The notes beneath the pieces were generated by a model, which searched no databases, had not been told where the DNA came from, and worked only from the letters and a program-made list of their open reading frames with translations. A DNA stretch of 64,000 nucleotides. Origin: Dactylis glomerata (Eukaryota; Streptophyta; Magnoliopsida; Poales; Poaceae). The position numbers and the translations under genes were made by a program. Below are positions 48,411 to 60,975 of this stretch, piece by piece. The DNA lies in assembly GCA_007115705.1 (NCBI GenBank), contig QXEO01002100.1, positions 1,798,001 to 1,862,000 of the forward strand, given 5' to 3'. How positions within the stretch are numbered: position 1 is the stretch's first letter; every line of letters starts with the position of its first letter.

Positions 48411-50044
48411 TGATGCGTGGTGAATGACCAGCCCGTTGGGAACCCCAAGAGGAAGGTGTGATGAGTATAGCAGTAGATTTTCCCTCAGTTAACAAACCAA
48501 GGTTTATCGTTCAGGAGAAGAGCAAACAATACGACTGAAGGTGATGCTTGCTAGTTTGCGACAGCTTCGGACAATTTATATATGGCACCTTGTCCAAGCT
48601 TTGCTCGCTAGCTGCAACGCGCAACCTGCACACAACACAACCAAGTACTTTGCTCCCAACTTGCGATGAGGTTGTCAATCTCACCGGTTTGCTTGAAACA
48701 ATGGTTATGAGCGTATCGAGTGGAAACAATAGAAGTATGCGAGTAAAGTAAACAGTGCGAGTAAAGTAAATAGGTGATAGCAATATGATGGAAATAGGAC
48801 CAGGGTCCATAGTTCACTAGTGGTGTCTCTCCATAAGATAAATAACACATGCTGGGTAAACAAATTACAGTTGGGCAATTGATAGAATAAAGATAAACGT
48901 GATATGTCAAGAAGATCACTATGCGATTTACTCTGGGCATTACAACAAAATACATAGACTGCCATCCAACTGCATCTATGACTAATAATCCACTTGCGGC
49001 AAATCAATCCGAGAACTCCACAAGTATTAAGTTATGAATAACACATAATTGCATTAAGCAAAGTGTGTAATGTAAACAAAGCATATGCCCTTGAGCATAT
49101 GAATGTTGTTTTCTCCCTAGTAGCAATAGCACATCTACAACCATTGAGGTTTCTGTCACTCTCCCAGGTTAAATAGAGGCATGAACCCACTATCGAGCAT
49201 AAATACCCCCTCTTGGAGTCACTAGCACCTACTCGGCCAAGATAGCTACTAACAACGGAGAGCATGCAAGATCATAAACAACATAGAGATAACAAAAGAT
49301 ACAATTCAGTATAGCAACTCAATCATAACACCAATATTCATCGGATCCCAACAAACCAAACATGTAGAATTACATAACGGTGATCTCAATCAAGTAGGGA
49401 AGCTCATGAGATCTAAACATGAAGCACATGGTGGAGAAGACAACCATCTAGCTACTGCTATGGACCCATAGTCCAAGGTAGACTACTCACTCATCGCTCC
49501 GGAGGCAAGCATGGCGATGAAGAAGACCTTCGGTGGCGATTCCCCTCTCCGGCAGGGTGCCGGGAAGAGCTTCTAGACCCTCCCGATCTTCAGGTCGACG
49601 GCGGCGGGGGATCGCGATGTGTTCTGGAAAACTGATCGGGTCTTAGGTTTTTTCCGTCGGGGGGTCTTTATAGGCGAATGGGCATCGTCAGGAGTGGACC
49701 GAGGCGGTCTCACACATAGGGGGCGCGGCCAGGGCCTGGGCCGCGCCGCCCTGGTGTGTGGCCCCCTCATGGCCCCACTCCGTCTCCTCTTCGGATCTCT
49801 GGAAGCTTTCGGGGAAAATAAGACTTTAGGAACTTGTTTCGTCCAATTCCGAGAATATTTCCTATGTATCACTTCTGAAACACAAAAAACAGCAGAAAAC
49901 AGGGAACTGGCACTGTGGCGACTTATTAGTAGGTTAGTTCCGGAAAATGCATAAAAGTGCCACGAAGTGTAATGAAACAGTAGGCAAATGGTGTAAAAAC
50001 AAGCATAGAGCATCAAAAATTATAGATACGTTGGAGACGTATCA
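48411..50044 (-). repeat. E4 3' LTR
   Basis: Plus strand runs from TGATGCGTGG to GAGACGTATCA, 1634 bp; GCATCCCCAAGCTT follows at 50046. Its terminal palindrome is intact. Confidence 0.92.
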
Positions 50045-52790
50045 AGCATCCCCAAGCTTAACTCCTGCTCGTCCTCGAGTAGGTAAGTGATAACAAAAGA
50101 ATAATTTTTGAGGTGACATGCACCTACACAATCTTGATCATATATGTAAGCATTGTGAGCTGGGATCATAAGAACTTAAAACATGGGCATGAAGATATAA
50201 TCTTGACAATAGAAACTTAGCAACCATGTTGTAAACATGAAAATGAACACAAACAAAAGATCATGAAAATGAAACAATGAAAGTCAAACGTGTGTTCAAA
50301 TCATAAGGAAAAACATACAAATGGTTTTCAGCTTGTCCTTCATAGAGAGCAAAACATAAATGTATAGGACACCTTCAAGTTTAAGAGGGCGACTAGATAC
50401 AAATAATTTGAGAACAAGTGAAACCAACAATATGAATCAATCAATGAAAACTTTGGGACAATGCACATTATACTAAGAATGACAACTATGCTCTCTTATG
50501 GTGCATAAACAAAGAAGGTGGTGACTCAACATAAAAGTAGAAGAAAGGCCCTTCGCGGAGGGAAGCAGTGATTGCAAGTTTTATAACCTTCAAAAATTAT
50601 GGTACTTACCGGCTTTGAGCTCTCATTGCCCCCATCATAAGCATCTTGAATGGTTAGAGTTAATGCGAGAACAATTATGATGCATATGCTTGACAAATCA
50701 TAAGTTGAAAACCTCGTGTCCAGTGAATACGAGTACCCAAACCTCATGCTACTCAACTTAGAGTCCCAAGCAAGGCTCTTGTCATTGTAAGTATATATGT
50801 ATCATCGAAAACCGCCAACGGGGTACCTCCGTGCCCGATGACATGGAACAAGCCCACATCAAAATGACAGGACAAGCAGACAATGAACACCTTGACATCT
50901 CTTTTATTTACCATTTGTATAGTTTTTTATTTTGAGATGCGTCGTCGAATGTCCACCATGGGTATGCTGCAAATTTCCACCATGAATTATGCATGGCTTA
51001 GATTGGCGGCCCAGGCGTTTCCCTAACACATATACAAACTCCATGATCCCCACAAGATTCCCAACTCATTTCACACCGCGGGCATCCATAAACAAAAGAT
51101 CACGATATCAACTCAAATAAGAAGTGCAATGTTGAAAGCTTGCCCCATGACAGCATGGTTGGGCTAGAATCCAACTTACAACTTGCAAGCATAACAACTC
51201 AACATAAGAGACCACAATGTCAAATTTTTAAGAACAGGAAAAAGTAAAGTGTGCCTTCCGGTTCGTGAGAGCTTTACTGACCAATTTTCGCATAACACTG
51301 GTAAGAGTTTAATTTGAAGAGAAGATAAAAGCAAGTCAAATTTACTTGGAATAGCAAATTGCTAGTAGGTATGTATGGTGGACACTTTGGAAAACTTTGG
51401 CTTTTAGGAGTTGGATGCACGAGTAGAGCTCATACTCAGTACAAGGCGAGGGCTAGCAAAAGACTGGGAGCGACCAACTAAGAGAGCAATAATGGCCATA
51501 ATCATGCAAAGCGACAAAGCGACATTAAAAGAAGCATAAGATGGCATCAAAAGTCAAAAACTAAATGATCATAGAGGCTATTGGCGACTTTGTAAGAGTC
51601 TAACATGTGTGAGCATGCGCCAAGTCAACCCAAATAAAGCATCAAGGAGAAAACCAAAATAATGCTTCCATAAAATAAAAACAACGCATGATTTTTTCCA
51701 AAGGCTCATTAAGCAATCTCAGTTATTTGAGACAAGTCATGCTACAGCAAAACCACTAAGCATACTATCAAAAAGACATCAAGCATGACATGAAAAAGCC
51801 TAAGCCGCAGTCTACACAAGCTCCTTCTTATACCACTATTTTGCATAAAGTTTTTCTCTTTTCACCATTTGAAATTTTTTAAGACACCTCTTTTGATGAA
51901 AACCAATAAATATCAGAGGCAAAAATACACTTTGATGAAAAGATATGACAAGGTCTGAACACAAATCAAGGCGAAAACGAAAACCAAAAGCAGTAGCGGA
52001 AAAAAAAGAACACTCGGTGAACGATAAGAGTGAAAAGCGGAGTGTTCTTGGCAAATGAAAACGAGTACATCTCCTCCAAAAGAAATTTGTTGGGTCCAAC
52101 CATTTATTACAGCAAACAAAACTAGACTAACTAAGAAAACTAAAACAACTGACGCTCCAAGAAAAACACATAGTGCATGAAGCAATAAAAATATAGTGTT
52201 TTGAAAGGTGACCTGATTTTTGCCGATGAAGAAGGGGTGCCTCGGGGGCATCCCCAAGCTTGAGCTTTTGTCCATTCTTCAACTCATCTCATCATTCTCC
52301 AATCCCTACACTTGAAAACTTACTTCATACAAAACTAAACACAAATCTATTAGCAACATTAGTGCAGCATAACATATAATCAACCTCTTTTTGCTTCAGT
52401 TTTCAACCCAAAACCACCACATATATAGCATATACTACTGTAGCAACTTCCCCAAAAGTTCCGTGATCAAAAGAACTCAAAAGAAAGCGATGAAGCGGCA
52501 AACACAAATATTGGCAGAAATCTGTCAAAACAGAACAGCTGACAAAGGTCGAATTTTTGAGGGGTTTTCTGTTGCTCAAATCAAAAAGTGTTCAAGTAAC
52601 GAAAGTTTGGATATAACCTGGGGCATATGCACAAGAAATCGCAGGTCCAAAAGATATATAGAGAATTTATACGAATGTTTACGGTGCAGCACCGAAAACA
52701 GTTTCAGGACAGCAACATCCCCAAATCTTTACCTCACTCGAATTAGAGGCTTCTCTTGGCACAACAATAAAATAAAAAGGATAAGGGGCG

Positions 52791-52810
52791 GTCATTACAG
52801 TAGTAATGAC
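52791..52810 (-). other. Conserved RNA stem-loop (E4 copy)
   Basis: Sense GTCATTAC-TACT-GTAATGAC, identical to E1. Confidence 0.6.
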
Positions 52811-52880
52811 TTCCAAGACTCAAATAAAAGAAAAAGTACTGGAAATAAAACATTGGGTTATCTCCCAAGAGTGCTTTTCT

Positions 52881-53885
52881 TTAACGCCTTTGAGCCAGGC
52901 TCAGTAATTTGAGAAGATGCTCACATAAGAAATACAAATTGAAGCAAAAGAGAGCATCAAGGAGCAAATGTAAAACACATTTAAGTCTAACCCACTTCCT
53001 ATGCATAGGAATCTTGTAAGAAAATAAATTAAAGAAGCACATAGTAATAAGTATGGGTAGATAAAACAAGAGCAACTTTGGAACTTCCAATGTAAAGAGA
53101 GGTGTTTTAGTAACATGAGAATTCCAACAACCATATTTTCCTCTCTCATAATAATTTTCAGTAGCATCATGAACAAACTCAACAATATAAATATCACACT
53201 CATCCTCCTTTGTTAAGCATGGAGGGCTATCAAATAAGGCATTAGTTAAAGAGTTACTCTTATTGGGAGGTAGACATGGGCTCCATTCTTCCTCCTCTTG
53301 ATCATCCAATGAGCTTCCAATTTCGGCAATTTCTTCTTCCATAGGCTCCTTCAAGGCATTAGTCTCTTCCGTTGAAGAGCATCTATTAAGATATTTAAGA
53401 ATATAGCCATTTTCTTCCTTGTAATTATCAAAGCAAAATGTAAGTATATCATAAACCTCATATTTATAAGGTGTATCATCAATATTTTCAAGCAAATAGG
53501 CAAGTTCGAATGCACCCTTCCAAGCAATAAATTCTTCAATTTGTTCCACATCATAAAAGTCATAATTTCCATTAATATAAGAAGATATGGTAACATCATC
53601 ATTATACTCACATTGAAAAGGGAGGTGTTTATACCTCCTACAGCAGCAAGATCTATCAAAGCAATAAGTAACATTATAAGTAGAGCACACGTTTCTAGCA
53701 ATGATATACAATCTAGTGATTTGTTCCCATAAGTGTTTCTCTTTTTGTGACAAGCGGTGTTCCTCATAATAATTTTGTTGCTCTTCCGTGAACCCACCTT
53801 GCCAAAAAGATTTAGTTTCAAATAAACCAACCATTGATAGAAAGCATGATAAAGCAAGACAATAACAGACCAACAAAAATAACAA
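52881..53885 (-). CDS. E4 unknown protein, homologue of the E1 protein
   Basis: An intact 334-residue frame about 90% identical to the E1 protein by eye, with the same hydrophobic leader, Cys patch (including CFDRSCCCRRY), acidic stretch (one internal deletion of about eight residues), HDATENYYERGK motif and hydrophobic C-terminal segments, ending LAQRR. Both copies are open although their LTRs and non-coding parts have diverged. This suggests either recent activity of one source family or selection on the protein. No known domain; see E1 for alternatives. Confidence 0.7.
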   Translation of the reverse strand: MLFLLVCYCLALSCFLSMVGLFETKSFWQGGFTEEQQNYYEEHRLSQKEKHLWEQITRLYIIARNVCSTYNVTYCFDRSCCCRRYKHLPFQCEYNDDVTISSYINGNYDFYDVEQIEEFIAWKGAFELAYLLENIDDTPYKYEVYDILTFCFDNYKEENGYILKYLNRCSSTEETNALKEPMEEEIAEIGSSLDDQEEEEWSPCLPPNKSNSLTNALFDSPPCLTKEDECDIYIVEFVHDATENYYERGKYGCWNSHVTKTPLFTLEVPKLLLFYLPILITMCFFNLFSYKIPMHRKWVRLKCVLHLLLDALFCFNLYFLCEHLLKLLSLAQRR

Positions 53886-54014
53886 CTATAGTAGGAACTA
53901 ATTTTTTGTGTTTTTGATATAAAACGATGCAAGTAAAAATAAAGTAAAGAAAAACTTAAAACAAAGTAAAGGATGTGCGTGCGAAAAACTCCCCTTGCAG
54001 AGGTCTTCCACTCT

Positions 54015-54032
54015 TCCCCGGCGATGGCGCCA
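54015..54032 (-). other. E4 primer-binding site
   Basis: Sense TGGCGCCATCGCCGGGGA: tRNA-Asp type with two substitutions relative to E1. Confidence 0.85.
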
Positions 54033-54047
54033 GAAAAAGCTGTTGCT

Positions 54048-54220
54048 TGATGCGTGGTGAATGACCAGCCCGTTTGGAACCCCAAGAGGAAGGTGTGATG
54101 AGTATAGCAGCAGATTTTCCCTCAGTTAAGAAACCAAGGTGATGCTTGCTAGTTTGCGACAGCTTCGGACAATTTATATATGGCGCCTCGTCCAAGCTTT
54201 GCTTGCTAGCTGCAACGCGG
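54048..54220 (-). repeat. E4 5' LTR, left piece
   Basis: Matches 48411-48620 of the E4 3' LTR, except for a 39-bp deletion at 54140 where the 3' LTR has two copies of AAGGT flanking the lost bases. Ends at CGCGG (54216-54220), the E5 target site. Confidence 0.9.
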
Positions 54221-55763
54221 TGATGTCTACGCACTTCTATTCTTGTAGACACTTGTTGGGCCTCCAAGTGCAGAGGTTTGTAGAACAACAGCAAGTTTCC
54301 CTTAAGTGGATCACCCAAGGTTTATCGAACTCAGGGAGGTTAGAGGTCAAAGCTATCCCTCTCAAGCAACCCTGCAATCACGATATAGAAAGTCTCTTGT
54401 GTCCCCAACACACCCAATACACTTGTCAGATGTATAGGTGCACTAGTTCGGCGAAGAGATAGTGAAATACAAGTGGTAGTGATGATTATAAGTAGTAACT
54501 GTGATATGGAATAAGTATCGCTGCAAGCAAACATGTAACAAAACAGGAAGTAAACGGTGTGCAATGCTTGGAAACAAGGCCTAGGGATCATACTTTCACT
54601 AGTGGACACACTCCCAACAATATAACATGAATGAACAAATAAATAACTTCTCTCCACTATGGTACTCTGAATTACTCTCCTATTGAACAACACTAATCAT
54701 TGTGTAGTGGCTACAGAAGCACCCCTTAAAGTTCATCAAGTACTTGACAAACACCACTCATAGAGATATCCAAATCAAAGCACAACTCAAGATAGATATT
54801 ATTGCAACTTAAACCAAGTACTAACACGGTGCACACACTGTCAACATTACACCATGAAAGGAGGAATAGATCACTTCAATACTATCATAGCGATAATTAC
54901 TCTCATAATCCACAAGAGATCACAATCATAGCCTAGACCAAGTACCACCATGATGCACGCACTATCACCGTTACACCATGGCAGGAGGAATATATTACTT
55001 TAATAATACCACTAGAGTATACATAATATCTGAATAATAACATCTATTTGTTCAACATGATACAAAGCTCACGATCACATAAAGATCACATCATGGGAGA
55101 GAGAGGTGAACCACATAGCTACCGGTAGAGCCCTCAGCCCCGGGGGTGAACTACTCCCTCCTCATCATAGGAGACAGCAAGGTTGATGGAGATGGCGGTG
55201 AGGTCGATGGAGACGGCGGAGACGGCGATGGAGACCGATGGAGATGGTCCGGGGGCACTTCCCCATCCCGGCAGGGTGCCGGAACAGAGACTTCTGTCCC
55301 CCGAAATTCTTCGGTGGCGGCGGCGGAACTGTGGAACTCTTTCTGGAAATTTGCCGACTCCCTTAGGGTTTTCCGTCCCGAGGCTTTATATAGGCGAAGG
55401 GGCGTCGTCAGGGGAGGAGCCAGGCGCCCTCACGCGGGGCCCGCGTGGCCAGGGGCCTGGCCGCGCCACCCCTGCGTGTGGGGCCCTGGTGGCCCCCCTC
55501 CTACTCTCCTTCGGATCTCTGGAAGCTTCCGGGTAAAATAAGACTTCAGGAACTTGTTTCGTCCAATTCCGAGAATATTTCCTGTGTATCACTTCTGAAA
55601 CACAAAAACAGCAGAAAACAGGAAACTGGCACTGTGGCAACTCGTTAATAGGTTAGTTCCGGAAAATGCATAAAAGTGCCACTAAGTGTAACGAAACAAT
55701 AGGCAAATGGTGTAAAAACAAGCATGGAGCATCAAAAATTATAGATACGTTGGAGACGTATCA
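54221..55763 (-). repeat. E5 3' LTR
   Basis: Plus strand runs from TGATGTCTAC to GAGACGTATCA, followed by AGCATCCCCAAGCTT. The U3 TATA (sense TATATAAAG) lies near 55386. Confidence 0.95.
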
Positions 55764-56295
55764 AGCATCCCCAAGCTTAACTCCTGCTCGTCCTCGAGTA
55801 GGTAAGTGATAACAAAAGAATAATTTTTGAGGTGACATGCACCATCACAATCTTGATCATATATGTAAGCATTGTGAGCTGGGATCAAAAGAACTTAAAA
55901 CATGGGCATGAAAGATATAATCTTGACAATAGAAACTTAGCAACCATGTTATAAACAAGAAAATGAACACAAACAAAAGATCATGAAAATGAAACAATGA
56001 AAGTCAAACGTGTGTTCAAATCATAAGGAAAAACATACAAATGGTTTTCAGCTTGTCCTTCAAAGAGAGCAAAACATAAATGCATAGGACACCTTCAAGT
56101 TTAAGAGGGTGACTAGATACAAATAATTTAAGAACAAGTGAAACCAACAATATGAATCAATCAATGAAAACTTTGGGACAATGCACATTATACTCAGAAT
56201 GACAACTATGCTCTCTTAGACGGTGCATAAAGATAGAAGGTGGTGACTCAACATAAAAGTAAAAGAAAGGCCCTTCGCAGAGGGAAGCAGTGATT

Positions 56296-56744
56296 AAACA
56301 TGTGCTAGAGCTTTCCATTTGTAAAACAGAGAGATAAAAATTGGTTTTGAGAGGTGGTTGTCTTTGTCAACGACTGGCAATGGGGTTCTTACTATCTTCC
56401 ATACAAAAATGAAGTAAGTTTTTGAGAGAGAGATTGACACTTTTGTGCTCTTTTATAAAGCTTGGCACTCCTCCCCACCTTTTTCCTTTCTCAAACCATG
56501 GCTAACCGATTCCATCGGGTGCCCACCAACATTCACATACCATGGAGGAGTGCCTTTTTTCTTTCTTTTTTTTCTTTTTTTCTTTTTGGAATAAGCAATA
56601 TGGAAGATAGCAAATCCAACCACTACGTCCCCATGAGCTAAAAACAGTGGCACAAAACGAGAAGTAGTTGAAAGTTTTTGAAAGGTAGCACATGAAAATT
56701 TACTTTGGAATGGCTCACAAATACCATGCATAGGAGTTTATAGT
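56296..56744 (-). other. E5-specific replacement segment in the 3' non-coding region
   Basis: E5 matches E1-E4 up to GGAAGCAGTGATT and again from GTGGACACAATGGCAAACTT. In between, about 450 bp of unrelated sequence replaces roughly 800 bp present in the others (44413-45214 in E3). It contains a pyrimidine-rich run (about 56549-56586) and no convincing gene. Confidence 0.7.
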
Positions 56745-58218
56745 GGACACAATGGCAAACTTGGTTTTTGGGAGTTGGATGCACGAGTAGAGCTCATACT
56801 CAGTACAAAATGAGGGCTAGCAAAAGACTGGGAGCGACCAACTAAGAGAGCAATAACGGCCATAATCATGCAAAGCGACAAAGCAACATTAAAAGAAGCA
56901 TAAGATGGCATCAAAAGTCAAAAACTAAATGATCATAGAGGCTATTGGCGACTTTGTATGAGTCTAACATGTGTGAGCATGCGCCAAGTCAACCCAAATA
57001 AAGCATCAAGGAGAAAACCAAAATAATGCTTCCAAATAATTAAAACAACGCATGATTTTTTTTCAAAGGCTCATTAAGCAATCTCAGTTATTTGAGACAA
57101 GTCATGCTACAGCGAAACCACTAAGCATACTATCAAAAAGACATCAAGCATGACATGCAAAAGCCTAGGCCGCAGTCTACACAAGCTCCTTCTTGTACCA
57201 CTTTTTTGCACAAAGCTTTTTCTCTTTTCCAACACCATTTGAAATTTTTATAGACACCTCTTTTGATGAAAACCAATAAAGATCAGAGGCAAAAATACAC
57301 CTTGATGAAAAGATATGACAAAGTCTGAACACAAATCAAGGCGAAAATGAAAACCAAAAGCAGTAGCGGAAAAAGAACAACACTCGGTGAAATTGTAAGA
57401 ATGAAAAACGGAGTGTTCTTGGCAAATGAAAAGCGAGTTCATCTCCTCCAAAAGAAACATGATGTGATCTAACCATTTATTGCAACAAACTAAACTAAAC
57501 TAATACTGAAAACTAAAACAACTGACGCTCCAAGAAAAACGCATAGTGCATGAAGCAATAAAAATATAGTGTTTTGAAAGGTGACCTGATTTTTGCCGAT
57601 GAAAAAGGGGTGCCTCGGGGGCATCCCCAAGCTTTGACGCTTGTACTTCTTGGATATTTCTTGGGGTGATGCATGGCATCCCCAAGCTTGAGCTTTTGTC
57701 CATTCGTCAACTCATCTCATCATTTTCCAATCCCTACACTTGAAAACTTCCTTCATACAAAACTAAACACAAATCTATTAGCAACATTAGTGTAGCATAA
57801 CATATAATCAACCTCTTTTTGCTTCAGGTTTCAACCCAAAATCACCACATATATAGCAAGTACTACTGTAGCAACTTCCCCAAAAGTTCCATGATCAAAA
57901 GATCTCAAAAGAAAGCGATAAAGTGGCAAACACAAATATTGGCAGAAATCTGTCAAAACTGAATAGCTGACAAAGGTCGAATTTTTGAGGGGTTTTCTGT
58001 TGCTCAAATCAAAAAGTGTTCAGCTAACAAAAGTTTGGATATAACCTGGGGCATATGCACAAGAAATCACAGGTCCAGAAGATATACAGAGAATTTATAC
58101 GAATTTTTACGGTGCAGCACCGAAAACAGTTTCAGGACAGCAACATCCCCAAATCTTTACCTCACTCAAATTAGAGGCTTCTCTTGGCACAACAATGAAA
58201 TAAAAAGGATAAGGAGCG

Positions 58219-58238
58219 GTTATTACAGTAGTAATAAC
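58219..58238 (-). other. Conserved RNA stem-loop (E5 copy)
   Basis: Sense GTTATTAC-TACT-GTAATAAC, with U-A at the covarying pair, as in E3. Confidence 0.6.
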
Positions 58239-58397
58239 TTCCAAGACTCAAATAAAAGAAAAAATACTGAAAATAAAACATTGGGTTATCTCCCAAGAGT
58301 GCTTTTCTTTAACGCCTTTGAGCTAGGCGCAGTAATTTGCAAAGATGCTCATGTGGGCGCCATATAAGAGCTTGAGGCAAAGGCGCCACATAGGAAC

Positions 58398-60835
58398 TTA
58401 AAGCAATAGAGAGCATAAAAAAAGAAAATATGGAACACATTTAAATCTAAACCACTTCCTATGAAAAATAGTCTTGTAAAGAGACAAGTCATGAAAGCGC
58501 AAAGCGAAAAACATAGGAAGGCAAAACAAGTTCAACTTCAAAGATTGCAACATAAAGAGGGGAAACTCAATATTGTTGAGATCCATCAAACCATGTTTCC
58601 CTCTCTCATAATAACTTTCAGTAGCATCATGAATAGAATTAACAATATAACTATCACATAAAGCATCCCTATCATGAGCCACATGCATAAAAGGATTAAT
58701 ACTCCCCACATGAACAATAGTAGTAGGAGCAGAATCAATAGAATAATTATTCTCATCACCATAATCATCAAAGACAGGAGGCATATTATAATCATAACTA
58801 TTTTTCTCCTCAAAAGTAGGTGAATTGAAAACATTATACTCATCATCATAAACTAGAGGCTTAGTATCATCACAAGATAGAGAACAACTATGTCGCAAAG
58901 CATATTCATCAAACATATCATCATAAGAAGGAACATGGATAGCACTAATGGTACAACAATTATTAACCTTAGAATTGGTACCAAAAAGATTTTCAATATC
59001 AAAAGTAGAGTGCTTTTCCCAATCATGATCACTAACATAGGTAACAGGATAGGAACATCATCCCAATCAGAATTATCATAATCTATAGCAGGATCATAAA
59101 GCTTAGGGGAAGATACCGTGTCCTCTCGCCTCTTACTCCTCTTCTTCTTCTTCATACTCTTCTTACTCTCTCCTTTAGGAGGGAGAGACTTGAAGGGCAT
59201 CTTCTCCACATAATCTGGTTTGCTGACAGAAACAACAGAAGAAACTTTGGAGGATTCCTCCTCTCTATTAATAAGATAAAAACATCTATCAGTCCTGTCA
59301 TAGCTTGGCAGAATATCAAGTTTTATAAGATTTTGTATGTAAGTATTTGCAAGGCAATCTTTAGCACAATAGAGACGACAACCACGCAGGGTGCTATTAA
59401 TATCAACATCATTCATATCTATCAAAGCAATCTTTCTAGATATCTCTTCACACGCCAAGAACAAAGTGAGCTCATCATGCTGATTGGGAGTAATCTTGTC
59501 ATCACAATACAAGCTTAAGGTACTAGAAGAGTAACTATTAGGGCTTGAGCATTGGAAATTAAAATGACCTATGTCATCGCAATGTTTACAAAGAAAAGGA
59601 TAAAGCTCACAAACTTTTTTACCGATCTCACCTATATCCTTGTACCACATACTGGTTTCTTCATTTGCGTGGGTGATGCAATAATCTTCCTTGTTGTAAC
59701 TCTGTTCACAAGGTCTATGTATTCCACAAAAATTAACATGCTTATAAGAAATAGTACTTTTAGAAGTTTGAGCATGTTTATTGCAATCATCAACAACAAT
59801 ATCACTTTCTATGCAAGTGTCCTTAAAAGGTTCATGATACACGTCCCCATTTCCTTTAGGAATATTCATATGGGAAGCAAAGGCTTTAAAGCAATCAACC
59901 ATAATTTGAGGATCAAGACCATACTTAGCACTAAGATCTTGAAAATCAGCAGTTTCAGCGAAAGACTTAATGCAATCAAACTCGTAATTCATACCTGATC
60001 CTTTACCTTTGTCGGTATCCCAACCTTCAATATTGTTTTGAATTGTCTCAAGCAGACCCCACTTGGTGTCGACATCCTTGCTTGTGAAAGACCCATCAAA
60101 GCATGCATCTAGATAGTCCTTGTAATGTCCTGAAAGCCTTGCATAAAAATTATTAATAACAATATTACGGGGAAGATCATGAATAGGACATTTATGCATT
60201 AGTAACTTCAATCTTCCCCAAGCTTGGGCAATGCTTTCTCCCTCATGCGAATGAAAATTATAAATGTAATTCCTATCTTTATAAACCTGACTAGAAGGAT
60301 AGAATTTAGAATAAAAGAGAGGTTCAATTTCCTCCCAATCAATAGATCGGCCATCCTTCAATGTTTTATACCATTCCTCGGCTCTGCCTTTCAGCGAAAA
60401 AGAGAATAGCTTCTTCTTAACTTGGTTCATTGAAATACCTGCACACTGGAACAACTCGCATAATTCATGTATAAAAAGCAAATGATCACCAGGATGGACA
60501 GTTCCATCTCCTAAATAGCAGTTATTCTTAACATGATCAACAATTTTCATAGGTATTTTAAAAGGATGAGGAGCACAAGCATCATTAGAAACATCACATA
60601 TGGGAGATAAAATATCATCAGAGCAAACTTTCTCCACTAAAGCTGGGGGACTAAAAATATCATACTTAACAAAACCTGCTTCCCCAAGCTTAGACTTTTC
60701 TATAGCATTAGCATTAACAGTATTCAAAGCATTCGTACTAATAACATTGCTATGCGAAATAAGCTCCAAAGGATTTTCAATTTTCTCTTCAAATCTAAAA
60801 TCAGGAAAAAGACTAAAGAACTCTTTGTTTTCCAT
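58398..60835 (-). pseudogene. E5 gag with zinc knuckle and HDATE domain, one frameshift
   Basis: Begins MENKEFFSLF at 60835. Residues about 91-240 form a Retrotrans_gag-type capsid domain (GDHLLFIHELCELFQCAGIS, AEEWYKTL, FYSKFYPS, ESIAQAWGRLKLL). A CCHC zinc knuckle lies at residues 416-429 (CKHC-H-C), and a Lys/Arg-rich stretch near 557-570. Near residue 595 (about 59040-59055) a one-base shift moves the reading into the frame of 58398-58916, whose product contains HDATESYYERGKHG and hydrophobic segments homologous to the C-terminal part of the E1/E4 protein. The protein would form capsid and bind element RNA. No protease or polymerase follows. Confidence 0.88.
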
Positions 60836-60947
60836 TAAGCCTAACTAGTGAAAATAAAAACAAGAAACAAAAAGATGTAATTGCAGAATCTAAAGGAAAT
60901 AACTCCGAGCACTCACACAGGAGGATGCGAGTACCTTTTACCTTACC

Positions 60948-60965
60948 TCCCCGGCAACGGCGCCA
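60948..60965 (-). other. E5 primer-binding site
   Basis: Sense TGGCGCCGTTGCCGGGGA, a perfect tRNA-Asp-type site identical to E1. Confidence 0.9.
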
Positions 60966-60975
60966 GAAAAGAGCT

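Noticed and set aside
48411..48495. N-terminal 28 residues of the long minus-strand frame ending at 47305
   Set aside because: They are encoded by the inserted E4 LTR, not by the E3 gag; the join is an accident of insertion.
52391..52912. Antisense frame of 173 residues downstream of the E4 protein, with counterparts at 7172-7597, 46410-46595 and 58035-58367
   Set aside because: Considered as a conserved antisense gene. The conserved stretch is the shared 3' non-coding region with the stem-loop, and lengths and ends vary with single-base indels, so nucleotide conservation explains it.
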